Assembly: GCF_043235035.1 (NCBI RefSeq)
Contig: NZ_JAZAQF010000094.1
Coordinates: 45,428 to 109,427, forward strand
From: CACIAM-69d sp001698445
Lineage (GTDB): Bacteria > Cyanobacteriota > Cyanobacteriia > CACIAM-69d
DNA length: 64,000 bases
Direction: 5' to 3'
How positions within the stretch are numbered: position 1 is the stretch's first letter; each line of letters begins with the position of its first letter. The translations under genes were made by a program, and so were the position numbers. The notes below the pieces were generated by a model. The model worked only from the letters and a program-made list of their open reading frames with translations, was not told the origin of the DNA and did not search any database. Of this stretch, positions 53,224-61,664 are shown one piece after another.

Positions 53224-53604
53224 TTATTTTTGGGGCTTCGGGCGCTTCGCGCCGTACTTGGATCGCCCTTGCTTACGATCTTTAACGCCGGCAGTGTCAA
53301 GGGTTCCGCGAATGATGTGGTAGCGCACGCCGGGCAGGTCTTTTACCCGACCACCGCGAATCATGACCACTGAGTGTTCTTGCAGATTGTGCCCAATGCC
53401 CGGAATGTAGGCTGTCACTTCAAAGCCGGAGGTTAGGCGAACACGTGCCACCTTACGCAGGGCAGAGTTGGGCTTTTTGGGTGTGGTGGTGTACACGCGC
53501 GTGCAAACGCCGCGGCGCTGAGGACAGCTTTTGAGCGCTGGCGATTTGGTTTTGCTCTTAGCTTTGGCGCGCTCAGATCGGATGAGTTGCTGAATCGTGG
53601 GCAT
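53224..53604 (-). CDS. rpsL: 30S ribosomal protein S12
   Basis: 126 residues. Decoding-centre protein. MPTIQQLIRSERAKAKSKTKSPALKSCPQRRGVCTRVYTTTPKKPNSALRKVARVRL contains the lysine in TPKKPNS where streptomycin-resistance changes occur; the wild-type Lys is present. GGRVKDLPGVRYHIIRG closes the core. First gene of the str operon; the promoter should lie in 53605-53836. Confidence 0.98.
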   Translation of the reverse strand: MPTIQQLIRSERAKAKSKTKSPALKSCPQRRGVCTRVYTTTPKKPNSALRKVARVRLTSGFEVTAYIPGIGHNLQEHSVVMIRGGRVKDLPGVRYHIIRGTLDTAGVKDRKQGRSKYGAKRPKPQK

Positions 53605-53836
53605 GGGCTTACTGCACCGGCAGATTCTAGATATTCGATGGGGTCATAAAATGTCACGGTCTATAACTATACGGATGTGCTGTTACCTTTGTCAATGAAG
53701 CGTGGCTAGGTTGACAGCTTTCTGGGCATGGCTTTGCTGGTTTGGCTTTTCTTTAGGGTTCGCTGTCCCTTGGCCGGTAAGGTGGCCATGGTTTCGAGAC
53801 GATCGCCCTCAACCCTCAACCAAACGCATCGATCGG

Positions 53837-54178
53837 CTACGATTCGTCATGGTCAAAGGAGTGGCCACAACTGCAATTGTTGCGAGCATTGGGATTTTGA
53901 AACCGGAAATTACCACCCACCAGATCTTCGGAGTAGTCGATCGTTAAGCCCCGTAGGTAGGGTAAATCACGATCGCGTATGATCGCCCGCCAACCATCTC
54001 CTTCAAGGGACTGTTCATCAGGGGCGATCGCCTGGCCCGGTGGGTGGAACTGCAAAGCATAGGTCAGGGAGCGACATCCTCCCGATCGCACCTCCAGCCG
54101 AAACCAGCCTTGCTCCAGTCCCCATTGTCGAGCAAGACGTTGAACTTCAGCTTGGGCCGCAGCAGACAGAACCAACAT
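53837..54178 (-). CDS. IscA/HesB-family iron-sulfur protein
   Basis: 113 residues. A-type Fe-S carrier fold: VLSAAAQAEVQRLARQW, RLEVRSGGCRSLTYALQF (first Cys, about 35) and NCSCGHSFDHDES (CxC pair). These are the three Cys ligands used to hold Fe-S or iron. The SGGC segment is followed by RSLTY rather than the usual SGFxY, a variant seen in some cyanobacterial members. It lies 230 bases upstream of rpsL on the same strand. Confidence 0.88.
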   Translation of the reverse strand: MLVLSAAAQAEVQRLARQWGLEQGWFRLEVRSGGCRSLTYALQFHPPGQAIAPDEQSLEGDGWRAIIRDRDLPYLRGLTIDYSEDLVGGNFRFQNPNARNNCSCGHSFDHDES

Positions 54179-54361
54179 GGATAGTCAACAGAATTTTTTA
54201 GAAATGTTTTAAAAGACGCGATCTGAAAATGTGACTTGGCTCGCCCAGCGCCTTAGCAAACCCTGCAGCCGTGACCACAGCGACAGGATTCACAGCCTCA
54301 GGCAGCCACAAGCGAACGGATTCAATGCAAACTCAGGGCAAGCCAAGTCAAGACAAACGCC

Positions 54362-54784
54362 CTACTTAGCAGCAGGAGTACGAGCGTAGTCATCTTGAAA
54401 GCGAACGATATCGTCTTCGCCCAAATATTCCCCATTTTGCACTTCAATCAGCACCAAGGGAATAGTGCCAGGATTCTCCAGCCGGTGGGTGGTGCATTGG
54501 GGAACGTAGGTGGACTGATTGGGCGTGAGCATGATTTCGTTATCGCCGCAGACCACACGCGCCGTGCCTGAAACAACAATCCAATGCTCACTGCGGTGGT
54601 GATGCATCTGTAGGCTAAGGCGATGGCCAGGGCTAACCTCAATGCGCTTGATTTTGTAGCCGCGCCCCTCTTCTAACACCGTAAAAGATCCCCAGGGCCG
54701 TGCTTCGGTTTGGTTCGTGCTGAGGCCATTTTTCGGAGCAACGCCGTTCTCGGTCTCGGGGGTTTGAGTTTTTGTTGCAGCCAC
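54362..54784 (-). CDS. cupin protein, mannose-6-phosphate isomerase type II-like
   Basis: 140 residues in the chosen frame, GTG 54784 with GAGG seven bases upstream; the frame is open to 54916 but the extra part looks disordered. A single cupin domain: EARPWGSFTVLEEGRGYKIKRIEVSPGHRLSLQMHHHRSEHWIVVSGTARVVCGDNEIMLTPNQSTYVPQCTTHRLENPG. The metal-binding His cluster (QMHHHRSEHW and HRLENPG) is intact. This is the isomerase part of ManC-type enzymes without the nucleotidyltransferase; small stand-alone forms are common in cyanobacteria. Possible role in GDP-mannose supply. Confidence 0.82.
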   Translation of the reverse strand: MAATKTQTPETENGVAPKNGLSTNQTEARPWGSFTVLEEGRGYKIKRIEVSPGHRLSLQMHHHRSEHWIVVSGTARVVCGDNEIMLTPNQSTYVPQCTTHRLENPGTIPLVLIEVQNGEYLGEDDIVRFQDDYARTPAAK

Positions 54785-55647
54785 CGTACTGTCCTCGTTG
54801 AATGTGGGTGTTTGGTTATGGGTAATTTCTAGCCGACTGTTCTTTCGCGTTTGCAAATCTTTAGCTCGTGGGCCGTTTGGGGGGGTAGTCCTTACGAGTA
54901 AAGTACCCAAGCTCAAATGGTGTTGATCTGGATAAGGCTGATTCAGTTTTGATCGCCTTTGATCGCCAAGTACTGACCGTTTGGCTGACTCTGAAGCCAG
55001 TAAGCCAATCGCTGATCCCTGAGCTGATCGCCAGGTTAATGACCCGTTGATTACCCGTTGGATTTTTCAGGCATTTTCCAGGGATCTGCCAGGCGATCGC
55101 CTCATATCCCATCTTTCGGTTGATTTTGGTTGATTTCGGTTGATGCAGTTCAGCTTCCTTTGCTGCTGAACCCCCTGACCATCCCTCTGTTTCGAGTATA
55201 GGCGAGGAATTTTGAGGCGAAAACAGTTCCCCCACTCAGCACTACCCCCCTCCCAACCCATCAGCACCCGCGCGATCGCCCCAGATTGGCATCGCCCTGT
55301 TGAGTCACCCTGTTGCGCCCCCCAGTGGCAGCCAATTCGTAAAACGAGAGCGTCCCGATCGCCCGATTGTTTACCGGTTCCTCGATCCTCAACCTCGGGA
55401 TTCGATCGCCCCCCAGGGATTCACAGTGACCTGTGGCGCATCGGTGATAATCTGATACTTGGCAAAAATACCGATGAAGGCGCGCTGGCGTACCTTCAGT
55501 GCGGTTCGCCCCGTTAACACCGAGTTTGAAAAACCGCTCGCACCCCAATCAGCGATCGCCCGGTGTCTTCCACCACGACAGTGCGATCACTGGATTTGCG
55601 AGCAAGCCAACCCAGATCATTGAAGCGATAAACTCACAGGCTCGAGC
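54785..55647. other. spacer upstream of the ATP synthase beta gene
   Basis: No credible gene; the frames at 55212-55548 are CGATCG-rich and inconsistent on both strands. It must contain the promoter of the divergent cupin gene and of atpD. The stretch before atpD (55580-55640) shows no clear -35/-10 pair to me. Confidence 0.5.
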
Positions 55648-57099
55648 ATGGTCACCACCACTGAAAAAACCAACGTCGGCTACATCACGCAAGTCATCGG
55701 CCCCGTGATCGACGTGAAGTTCCCCGGCGGTAAATTGCCCCGCATTTACAACGCCCTCAAAGTCCAGGGAACGAACCGCGCCGGTCAAGAAGTTTCTGTG
55801 ACCTGCGAAGTGCAACAGTTGCTCGGCGACCAACAAGTCCGTGCTGTGGCAATGAGCAGCACCGATGGTCTCGTGCGCGGCATGGAAGTCCAAGACACCG
55901 GTGCACCGATCAGCGTTCCCGTGGGTAAAGCCACGCTCGGCCGCATTTTCAACGTTTTGGGCGAACCCGTTGATAACCAAGGGCCCGTCGAAGCCACTGA
56001 ATTTTCTCCCATCCACCGGGCAGCCCCCAAGCTGACCGAACTGGAAACCAAGCCCTCCGTGTTCGAAACCGGGATCAAGGTCGTTGACCTACTGACCCCC
56101 TACCGTCGCGGCGGCAAAATCGGTCTGTTCGGCGGCGCTGGCGTGGGCAAGACCGTGATCATGATGGAATTGATCAACAACATTGCCACCCAGCACGGTG
56201 GGGTATCGGTGTTTGCCGGTGTGGGCGAACGAACCCGCGAAGGGAACGACCTCTACAACGAAATGAAGGAGTCGGGCGTAATCAACGAGGGCAACCTGAA
56301 GGAGTCCAAGATTGCGCTGGTTTACGGCCAAATGAACGAACCGCCGGGAGCACGGATGCGTGTTGGCCTGTCGGGTCTGACCATGGCTGAATACTTCCGC
56401 GACACCAACAAGCAAGACGTACTGTTGTTTGTGGACAACATCTTCCGCTTTGTGCAAGCCGGTTCGGAAGTATCGGCGCTGCTAGGTCGGATGCCCTCCG
56501 CCGTGGGTTACCAGCCCACCCTGGGTACGGATGTGGGTGACCTGCAAGAGCGGATTACCTCGACCACCGAAGGTTCGATCACCTCGATTCAAGCCGTCTA
56601 CGTGCCCGCAGATGACTTGACCGACCCCGCTCCGGCAACCACCTTTGCTCACTTGGACGGTACCACCGTGTTGTCCCGGGGCTTGGCCGCTAAGGGGATT
56701 TACCCGGCTGTGGATCCGTTGGGTTCGACCTCGACGATGCTGCAACCGGCGATCGTGGGGCGCGATCACTACGACACGGCTCGGGCGGTGCAAGCCACCC
56801 TGCAACGCTACAAGGAACTGCAAGACATCATCGCCATTTTGGGTCTGGATGAATTGTCTGAAGAAGACCGCTTGACGGTGGCCCGCGCCCGGAAGCTGGA
56901 GCGTTTCCTATCGCAGCCGTTCTTTGTGGCGGAAGTGTTTACCGGCTCGCCTGGTAAGTACGTGACCCTGGAAGACACGATCAAGGGCTTCAAGCTGATC
57001 CTGTCGGGTGAGCTGGACAAGTATCCTGAGCAAGCCTTCTATATGGTTGGCGACATCGATGAAGCGATCGCCAAGGGCGAAAAGCTGCTGAATAGCTAG
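55648..57099 (+). CDS. atpD: F1 ATP synthase, beta subunit
   Basis: 483 residues (called atpB in cyanobacteria and chloroplasts). Catalytic subunit of the thylakoid ATP synthase. P-loop GGAGVGKTVIMMELINNIA, GERTREGNDLYNEM with the catalytic Glu, VLLFVDNIFRFVQAGSEVSALLGRMPSAVGYQPTLGTDVGDLQERI and the DELSEED element (LDELSEEDRLTVARARK) are all present. Paired with the epsilon gene and apart from the rest of the operon, the arrangement typical of cyanobacteria. Confidence 0.99.
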   Translation: MVTTTEKTNVGYITQVIGPVIDVKFPGGKLPRIYNALKVQGTNRAGQEVSVTCEVQQLLGDQQVRAVAMSSTDGLVRGMEVQDTGAPISVPVGKATLGRIFNVLGEPVDNQGPVEATEFSPIHRAAPKLTELETKPSVFETGIKVVDLLTPYRRGGKIGLFGGAGVGKTVIMMELINNIATQHGGVSVFAGVGERTREGNDLYNEMKESGVINEGNLKESKIALVYGQMNEPPGARMRVGLSGLTMAEYFRDTNKQDVLLFVDNIFRFVQAGSEVSALLGRMPSAVGYQPTLGTDVGDLQERITSTTEGSITSIQAVYVPADDLTDPAPATTFAHLDGTTVLSRGLAAKGIYPAVDPLGSTSTMLQPAIVGRDHYDTARAVQATLQRYKELQDIIAILGLDELSEEDRLTVARARKLERFLSQPFFVAEVFTGSPGKYVTLEDTIKGFKLILSGELDKYPEQAFYMVGDIDEAIAKGEKLLNS

Positions 57100-57207
57100 T
57101 TTTTTAAATCGCGCTGCGGAATGCGGGGGCTGGGTTAACCGGTCTCCGCTGTCGCTGGTGTTGTTTGTTCACGGTGTTGCAATTCCGCTCGATCGAGCCA
57201 AGAGGTT

Positions 57208-57609
57208 ATGAGCTTAACAGTTCGTGTTATTTCCCCAGACAAGACCGTTTGGGATAACCAGGCAGAGGAAGTGATCCTGCCGAGTACCACAGGACAGTTA
57301 GGCATCCTACCCGGCCACGCGCCGCTGCTGACGGCGTTGGGCACGGGAGTGATGCGTGTTCGGGTCAGTAAGGATTGGTTGCCGATCGCCCTGATGGGTG
57401 GCTTTGCCGAAGTCGAAGATAACGAAGTGACGGTGCTGGTGAATGGAGCCGAACGGGGTGACTCGATCGACCGTTCCGCCGCCCAAGCAGACTATACCGA
57501 CGCAGAAGCTCGGGTAGCTGCCGCTAACAGTCCTCAAGAGAAAATTAAGGCAACCCAAGCCCTCAAACGCGCCCGCGCTCGAGTGCAGGCGGCTGGTGGC
57601 ACGGTTTAG
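57208..57609 (+). CDS. atpC: F1 ATP synthase, epsilon subunit
   Basis: 133 residues (atpE in cyanobacterial naming). The N-terminal beta-sandwich SLTVRVISPDKTVWDNQAEEVILPSTTGQLGILPGHAPLLTALGTGVMRVR and the C-terminal helices (QADYTDAEARVAAANSPQEKIKATQALKRARARVQAAGG) match the regulatory central-stalk subunit that couples rotation and inhibits ATP hydrolysis. 108 bases after atpD, followed by a terminator. Confidence 0.97.
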   Translation: MSLTVRVISPDKTVWDNQAEEVILPSTTGQLGILPGHAPLLTALGTGVMRVRVSKDWLPIALMGGFAEVEDNEVTVLVNGAERGDSIDRSAAQADYTDAEARVAAANSPQEKIKATQALKRARARVQAAGGTV

Positions 57610-57702
57610 ACCGCCAACCAATTTTCATATTTTCTCGATCTCAATATCTATTTGTTGATGATCTTGATCATTCAGATCAACGATTGGATTGACTCATCCA
57701 AG

Positions 57703-57736
57703 GCGGGGTAGGGCTAAACCTATCCCGCTTTTCTTT
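57703..57736 (+). terminator. intrinsic terminator of atpD-atpC
   Basis: GCGGGGTAGG (57703-57712), loop GCTAAA, CCTATCCCGC (57719-57728) with one G-U pair, then TTTTCTTT. It ends the beta-epsilon operon about 95 bases after atpC. Confidence 0.9.
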
Positions 57737-57860
57737 ATCCTGTTCCGATCTCGCTTCTATCCATCTCGCTTTTAATGGGAAGAGGCAACTTTGCTCACCG
57801 GTCGCGGGGATCCATCGGTCTTCGCGTCAGGGTTTTGGTAATCTCCTCCGAACGATCAAA

Positions 57861-58340
57861 ATGATGCAAATTTCAGGTTTATTGCGGGCGATCGGGCAGC
57901 AACTGAGCAAACGGCTGGGACAATGCGGGGCGATCGGCCTGTTGGGCTTGCTGATGTGGCTGATGGTTCCCACTGGTGCGGCCCAAGCCCTCACCAATAT
58001 CAAGCTGTCAGATTTGAACTATCGGGAATGTCCGGCTGAAGTGGCCGCTGGGGCCGTCACCTCTGGTGGCGCAACGCTGCCGGCCAAATGCTTCATCGTC
58101 TATGGCAAGGCAAACAACACCACGGGAAAAACGGTGTTTGATGCGGATATCTTTGGGCGAATCTATGACGCGACGGATAATTCGATTATGGAAAATCGCA
58201 CTCGTTTGGGCGCGATCGAGCAAATTCCGCCCGGCGTGAGCGAATTTGAGTTTCGGATTTCTGTGCCCGTCAGCCAACCGGAACCGCTCCAGCTCAAGCA
58301 ATTTAAGGCAGCAGGGTTCACCGCCCGCGTGCGTCGTTAG
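57861..58340 (+). CDS. exported protein of unknown function
   Basis: 159 residues. A long signal peptide (IGLLGLLMWLMVPTGAAQA, about 27-43) suggests the lumen or periplasm. The mature part (about 115 residues) is beta-rich: LTNIKLSDLNYRECPAEVAAGAV...AKCFIVYGKANNTTGKTVFDADIFGRIYDATDNSIMENRTRLGAIEQIPPGVSEFEFRISVPVSQP, with two Cys (CPAEV and AKCF) that could form a disulfide. The sandwich-like pattern resembles FxLYD-type domains, but I cannot name a family. It follows the ATP synthase terminator and stands alone. Confidence 0.75.
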   Translation: MMQISGLLRAIGQQLSKRLGQCGAIGLLGLLMWLMVPTGAAQALTNIKLSDLNYRECPAEVAAGAVTSGGATLPAKCFIVYGKANNTTGKTVFDADIFGRIYDATDNSIMENRTRLGAIEQIPPGVSEFEFRISVPVSQPEPLQLKQFKAAGFTARVRR

Positions 58341-58618
58341 TGGGTCGCTAAGATGGCTACCCACCCTTGGGATAAATCTTGGACTTAACCCGAAGATGCC
58401 TATCTAATGGCCACAATCATCCCGAGCTAACAGCAAAACCAGCAGCAAGAACGACAGCAAAAAGAGGGGCCCGTCTTTTAACTTGCCCCTCCTCGATGAC
58501 ATGGGTTAATTGAGCTAACTAGCTCGATCAATCAAACCAATCAAGCTAATCCAATCAGTCGAATCGATCAAACCGATCTAATCAGTTGAATTGATCAGTC
58601 GAGTCGATCGAGCAGTGT

Positions 58619-59149
58619 TTATGACTGCACCGACTTCAAGTAAGCCAGCATCGTATCAGCATCAGAAACTTCAAAAGGATCGCTGGGAGCATTGTCTCCA
58701 TAGCCAGGTTCAATGAACATCTTTTCGATCGCGCCGTCATTGACCACCATGGAATAGCGCCAAGAACGCATCCCAAACCCCAGATTGGACTTGTCTACCA
58801 ACATGCCCATCTTGCGAGTAAATTCCCCATTACCATCGGGGAGTAGGAAAACATTCTGAGCGTTTTGTTGTTTGCCCCACTGAAACATCACAAAAGCATC
58901 ATTCACCGACAAGCAGATCACCGCATCTACACCCAGGCTCTTAATTTCTTCATAGAGTTCTTCGTAGCGCGGCAGGTGGCTGGTGGAGCAGGTGGGCGTG
59001 AAAGCGCCCGGCAGTGAAAACAACACAACACGCTTGCCACCGAAGATATCTTGGGTGCTGAGATCTTGCCAACGGAAGGGGTTAGGGCCCGGCACGGACT
59101 CATCGCGGACGCGGGTTTTGAACACAACATCGGGGACACGATCAAGCAT
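58619..59149 (-). CDS. type II peroxiredoxin (Prx5-like)
   Basis: 176 residues. Thiol peroxidase for H2O2 and alkyl hydroperoxides. The active-site segment LFSLPGAFTPTCSTSHLPRYEEL puts the peroxidatic Cys at 54 (PTCS), and the catalytic Thr and Arg partners are present. A second Cys (AVICLSVND, about 78) sits where a resolving residue occurs in some Prx5 proteins. Electron donor is likely glutaredoxin or thioredoxin. Stand-alone gene. Confidence 0.93.
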   Translation of the reverse strand: MLDRVPDVVFKTRVRDESVPGPNPFRWQDLSTQDIFGGKRVVLFSLPGAFTPTCSTSHLPRYEELYEEIKSLGVDAVICLSVNDAFVMFQWGKQQNAQNVFLLPDGNGEFTRKMGMLVDKSNLGFGMRSWRYSMVVNDGAIEKMFIEPGYGDNAPSDPFEVSDADTMLAYLKSVQS

Positions 59150-59411
59150 GGTGGTGACTTCCTTATGCGTAAGACGGAATTTCGCCTGAACTCGTAATGA
59201 TTATGACTTAGAAGAAATAATTTGACAAGGGACAGTTTCGGGTCAATGACCAATGTGCCCACAGCCAATGCAAGGGGAGGTTAGTCGCTAAAATCAACGC
59301 AGCACCCTGAAATTATTGCTGATCTAATCGTTACAAGCATGGGCATTGCGAGCATGGGTGAAAAAATAGGGGCTAAATTTCGTTGCAGTCGTTGAAATTG
59401 GGGCACAGGTG

Positions 59412-59834
59412 ATGAATTTTCTGGACTCGGATGATGATCCGCCCCTCCAAATTAACGTCACGCCCATGGTGGATGTGATTTTTGCGATTTTGGCGTTTTT
59501 TGTGGTGGCTACGGCTTTTTTGACCCGATCGCGCGGTTTGCCGGTGAACTTGCCCAGCGCCGCCACAGGCCAAGCCCAAACCCAGTCAATGCCGGTGGTG
59601 ACGGTGGATGCGGCTGGAAATTTGGCAGTTGATCGACAGCCGATCCCGATCGAGCAATTACCTACTCTGGTGCAGGCAAAGTTGGGGCCTCGCACCCCAG
59701 AGCAGCCCATGCGCACCGTAGCCATTGAGGCCGATCGAGCCGTGAGCCACGGGCGAGTGGTGGAAGTGATGGATCGGTTGCGCCAAATCCCCAACCTGCA
59801 ACTGGCGATCGCGACGCGATCGAGCAACCCCTAA
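59412..59834 (+). CDS. exbD: ExbD/TolR-type biopolymer transport protein
   Basis: 140 residues from ATG 59412 (GTG 59409 is also in frame). INVTPMVDVIFAILAFFVVATAFL is the transmembrane helix with the proton-carrying Asp of ExbD/TolR (MVDV); a periplasmic domain follows (VVTVDAAGNLAVDRQPI...VAIEADRAVSHGRVVEVMDRLRQIPNLQLAIAT). Works with ExbB/TolQ to energise TonB-type uptake. No exbB/tolQ is next to it; the RDD gene follows. Confidence 0.9.
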   Translation: MNFLDSDDDPPLQINVTPMVDVIFAILAFFVVATAFLTRSRGLPVNLPSAATGQAQTQSMPVVTVDAAGNLAVDRQPIPIEQLPTLVQAKLGPRTPEQPMRTVAIEADRAVSHGRVVEVMDRLRQIPNLQLAIATRSSNP

Positions 59835-59984
59835 CCCCAAGATTTTGAGCCATAACAATCCCAGCTATGGCATTCCGAGCCATGGCATTATTTGGGGAGA
59901 ATCGCGGCAAACTACTGTGCTGATTCTGATGCGTTGATTCTGATTCGATCTCCCCCTCCTCCTCATCGTTTAGGCTCACCTGCC

Positions 59985-60530
59985 ATGCGCGATCGCCTTG
60001 AACCTGCTCCTTACCTTCCCCGTGTGCCCCTGTGGCGGCGTGGTGTGGCCACGGCGATCGATGCGGTCATTGCGGGATTGTTCAGCGGCCTGTTGGGGGC
60101 CGGGTTTGAACTGCCGGTTTTTGTGCTCCTGTGGCTCCTGGTGCGAGTGGTGATGGTGGCCAATAATCGCGGCCAAAGCATTGGGCGATTGGCCATGGAT
60201 ATCAAACTGGTGAATCCCCGCACCCGCCGCCTGCCAACGATGGTGGAGCTGACCCAACGGGAGGGCATCGTGGGCATTGAAGCTTGGTTGGCCTTGCAGG
60301 GATTGTTCCTGTTGTCGCAGGTGAACCCGGTGGCACTGCTTTGTTTGGCTCCGGCAATTGTCGATGGCATTGTGACGGCTACGGATGAAAGCCGCCAACA
60401 ACAGTCCTTTCACGATCGCCTGATTGGGTCAATTGTGGTGCAAACTTCTCGGGGGTTTTCCCTAGATTTGAAGGTGCAACGGTGGTATCGTCTCCTGCGC
60501 GATCGAACTGAGCGTTTTATGCGAAGATAG
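59985..60530 (+). CDS. RDD-family membrane protein
   Basis: 181 residues. The RDD signature is modified: LWRRGVATAIDAVIAG (R..D) starts helix 1, followed by helices at about 48-65 and 115-140, with GQSIGRLAMDIKLVNPRTRRLP between. The end has QSFHDRLIGSIVVQTSRG. RDD proteins are small, poorly understood membrane proteins; some act in ion exchange. ATG 59985; the upstream frame to 59892 is unlikely. 150 bases after exbD on the same strand, possibly an operon. Confidence 0.85.
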   Translation: MRDRLEPAPYLPRVPLWRRGVATAIDAVIAGLFSGLLGAGFELPVFVLLWLLVRVVMVANNRGQSIGRLAMDIKLVNPRTRRLPTMVELTQREGIVGIEAWLALQGLFLLSQVNPVALLCLAPAIVDGIVTATDESRQQQSFHDRLIGSIVVQTSRGFSLDLKVQRWYRLLRDRTERFMRR

Positions 60531-60689
60531 AGTGCTGCAAAACTGCCCGAATCCGTTTGCGGACAAAATCAGCAGTTCTGCTCGATCGGCGATCGCCCCC
60601 CGCCTGTTTTGCCCAGTGCCAATGCGGCGGCGCACGATCGTCCAATCGCAAACCCTTTGCACCGATCGAACCATTAGGAGTTTCCCACC

Positions 60690-60884
60690 GTGGCTAAAGG
60701 TAAAGACGTACGGCTCGTGATCACCCTGGAGTGCACCGAGTGCCGCACCAACACTGACAAGCGCTCGCCCGGCGTGTCGCGCTACACCACCCAAAAGAAC
60801 CGCCGCAACACCACCGCGCGCTTGGAACTGAAAAAGTTCTGCCCCCACTGCAACAGGCACACGGCACACCGCGAAATTAAGTAA
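60690..60884 (+). CDS. rpmG: 50S ribosomal protein L33
   Basis: 64 residues from a GTG start with AGGAG nearby (TTAGGAGTTTCCCACC). MAKGKDVRLVITLECTECRTNTDKRSPGVSRYTTQKNRRNTTARLELKKFCPHCNRHTAHREIK keeps the CxxC..CxxC zinc ribbon, so it is the zinc-binding form. Placed just before rpsR, as in many cyanobacteria and chloroplasts. Confidence 0.97.
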   Translation: MAKGKDVRLVITLECTECRTNTDKRSPGVSRYTTQKNRRNTTARLELKKFCPHCNRHTAHREIK

Positions 60885-60910
60885 TTTTTCGCCCTTAACC
60901 CAATTTCGAC

Positions 60911-60991
60911 CCGGAGCGTTCACTCGCTCCGGCCGTTAATTGCGCAGTTGTGTTAGTTGCACAGTTGTGTTGACTGCGCAGTTGCGTTATG
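60911..60991 (+). repeat. hairpin plus 17-bp tandem repeats between rpmG and rpsR
   Basis: CCGGAGCG (60911-60918) pairs with CGCTCCGG (60925-60932) around TTCACT, then three tandem 17-bp units follow: TGCGCAGTTGTGTTAGT (60941), TGCACAGTTGTGTTGAC (60958), TGCGCAGTTGCGTTATG (60975). The hairpin has no T-run, so it may modulate rather than stop transcription into rpsR. Confidence 0.8.
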
Positions 60992-61070
60992 CGAACTCAG
61001 TGCGATCGGCTGTCTCCAAGCCGAGTTGCCCGCTCTTCCTAAATCACCCCTGAATCATTAACGAATCACC

Positions 61071-61286
61071 ATGGCTTACTATCGTCGTCGCGTTTCTCCC
61101 CTCAAACCCGAAGAGCCGATCGACTACAAAGACGTTGATCTGCTGCGTCGCTTCATCACCGAGCGCGGCAAAATCCTGCCCCGTCGTGTAACCGGTCTGA
61201 CGGCCAAACAACAACGCGATTTGGCCGTGGCCATCAAGCGCGCCCGCATCTTGGCCCTGCTGCCGTTCATCAACAAAGAAGCCTAG
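61071..61286 (+). CDS. rpsR: 30S ribosomal protein S18
   Basis: 71 residues, full length. AYYRRRVSPLKPEEPIDYKDVDLLRRFITERGKILPRRVTGLTAKQQRDLAVAIKRARILALLPFI is the complete S18 core, which sits beside S6 on the small-subunit platform. Probably cotranscribed with rpmG. Confidence 0.98.
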   Translation: MAYYRRRVSPLKPEEPIDYKDVDLLRRFITERGKILPRRVTGLTAKQQRDLAVAIKRARILALLPFINKEA

Positions 61287-61460
61287 ACCGCCGTTGGGCA
61301 TTGAGGATCAGGTGTCTAGGGTTTACCGTCAAAAAATTGTCCAAAACCCTGATTCCACCGTTACTAACTCGTGAGAGACAAGGGGCTTAGGGCCTGTCGT
61401 CGTCTAGCCCGAAGCCCTAGATCTACCATTAGCGAATCAGCTCTGCCATTAGCGGATCAG

Positions 61461-61480
61461 CAAGGGGCTTAAGCCCCTGG
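61461..61480. repeat. 20-bp palindromic repeat, copy 2
   Basis: CAAGGGGCTTAAGCCCCTGG differs from the 22599 copy in one base; both are followed or preceded by 'GTTACGA' or 'CGTAACA'-type flanks. Half copies lie at 61379 (CAAGGGGCTTAGGGCC) and 61544 (CCTAAGCCCCTGG). Confidence 0.85.
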
Positions 61481-61603
61481 TTACGATGACTGGGGCACGG
61501 AAGATCAACCATTTCAGCCTCACCTCGAAAAATGACGACACCCCCTAAGCCCCTGGTTGTGACCACTGGGGTGTAGGCAATTAACTTTGCTTAAACATGT
61601 TTA

Positions 61604-61636
61604 AAAGGGGCGATCGACTAGTTCGATCGCCCCTTT
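61604..61636. terminator. bidirectional terminator hairpin between rpsR and the chelatase
   Basis: AAAGGGGCGATCGA (61604-61617) and TCGATCGCCCCTTT (61623-61636) are perfect complements over 14 bp with a five-base loop. T-runs flank both sides (TTT on plus, TTTTAA on minus). It embeds a GGCGATCG word of the HIP1 type. Confidence 0.85.
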
Positions 61637-61664
61637 GCTGTATCCAAAATCCGTGAACCCAGCC

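Larger units (their letters stand above)
61287..61664. other. 378-bp spacer with palindromic repeats
   Basis: Between convergent rpsR and the chelatase gene. Holds a full copy of the 20-bp palindrome (61461-61480), partial relatives at 61379-61395 and 61541-61555, and a perfect terminator hairpin (61604-61636). No gene. Confidence 0.7.

Noticed and set aside
53702..53982. Plus-strand frames of 81-84 residues beginning MARLTAFWAW
   Set aside because: They run over the IscA-like gene on the other strand and its spacer; hydrophobic start looks accidental and no ribosome-binding site is seen.
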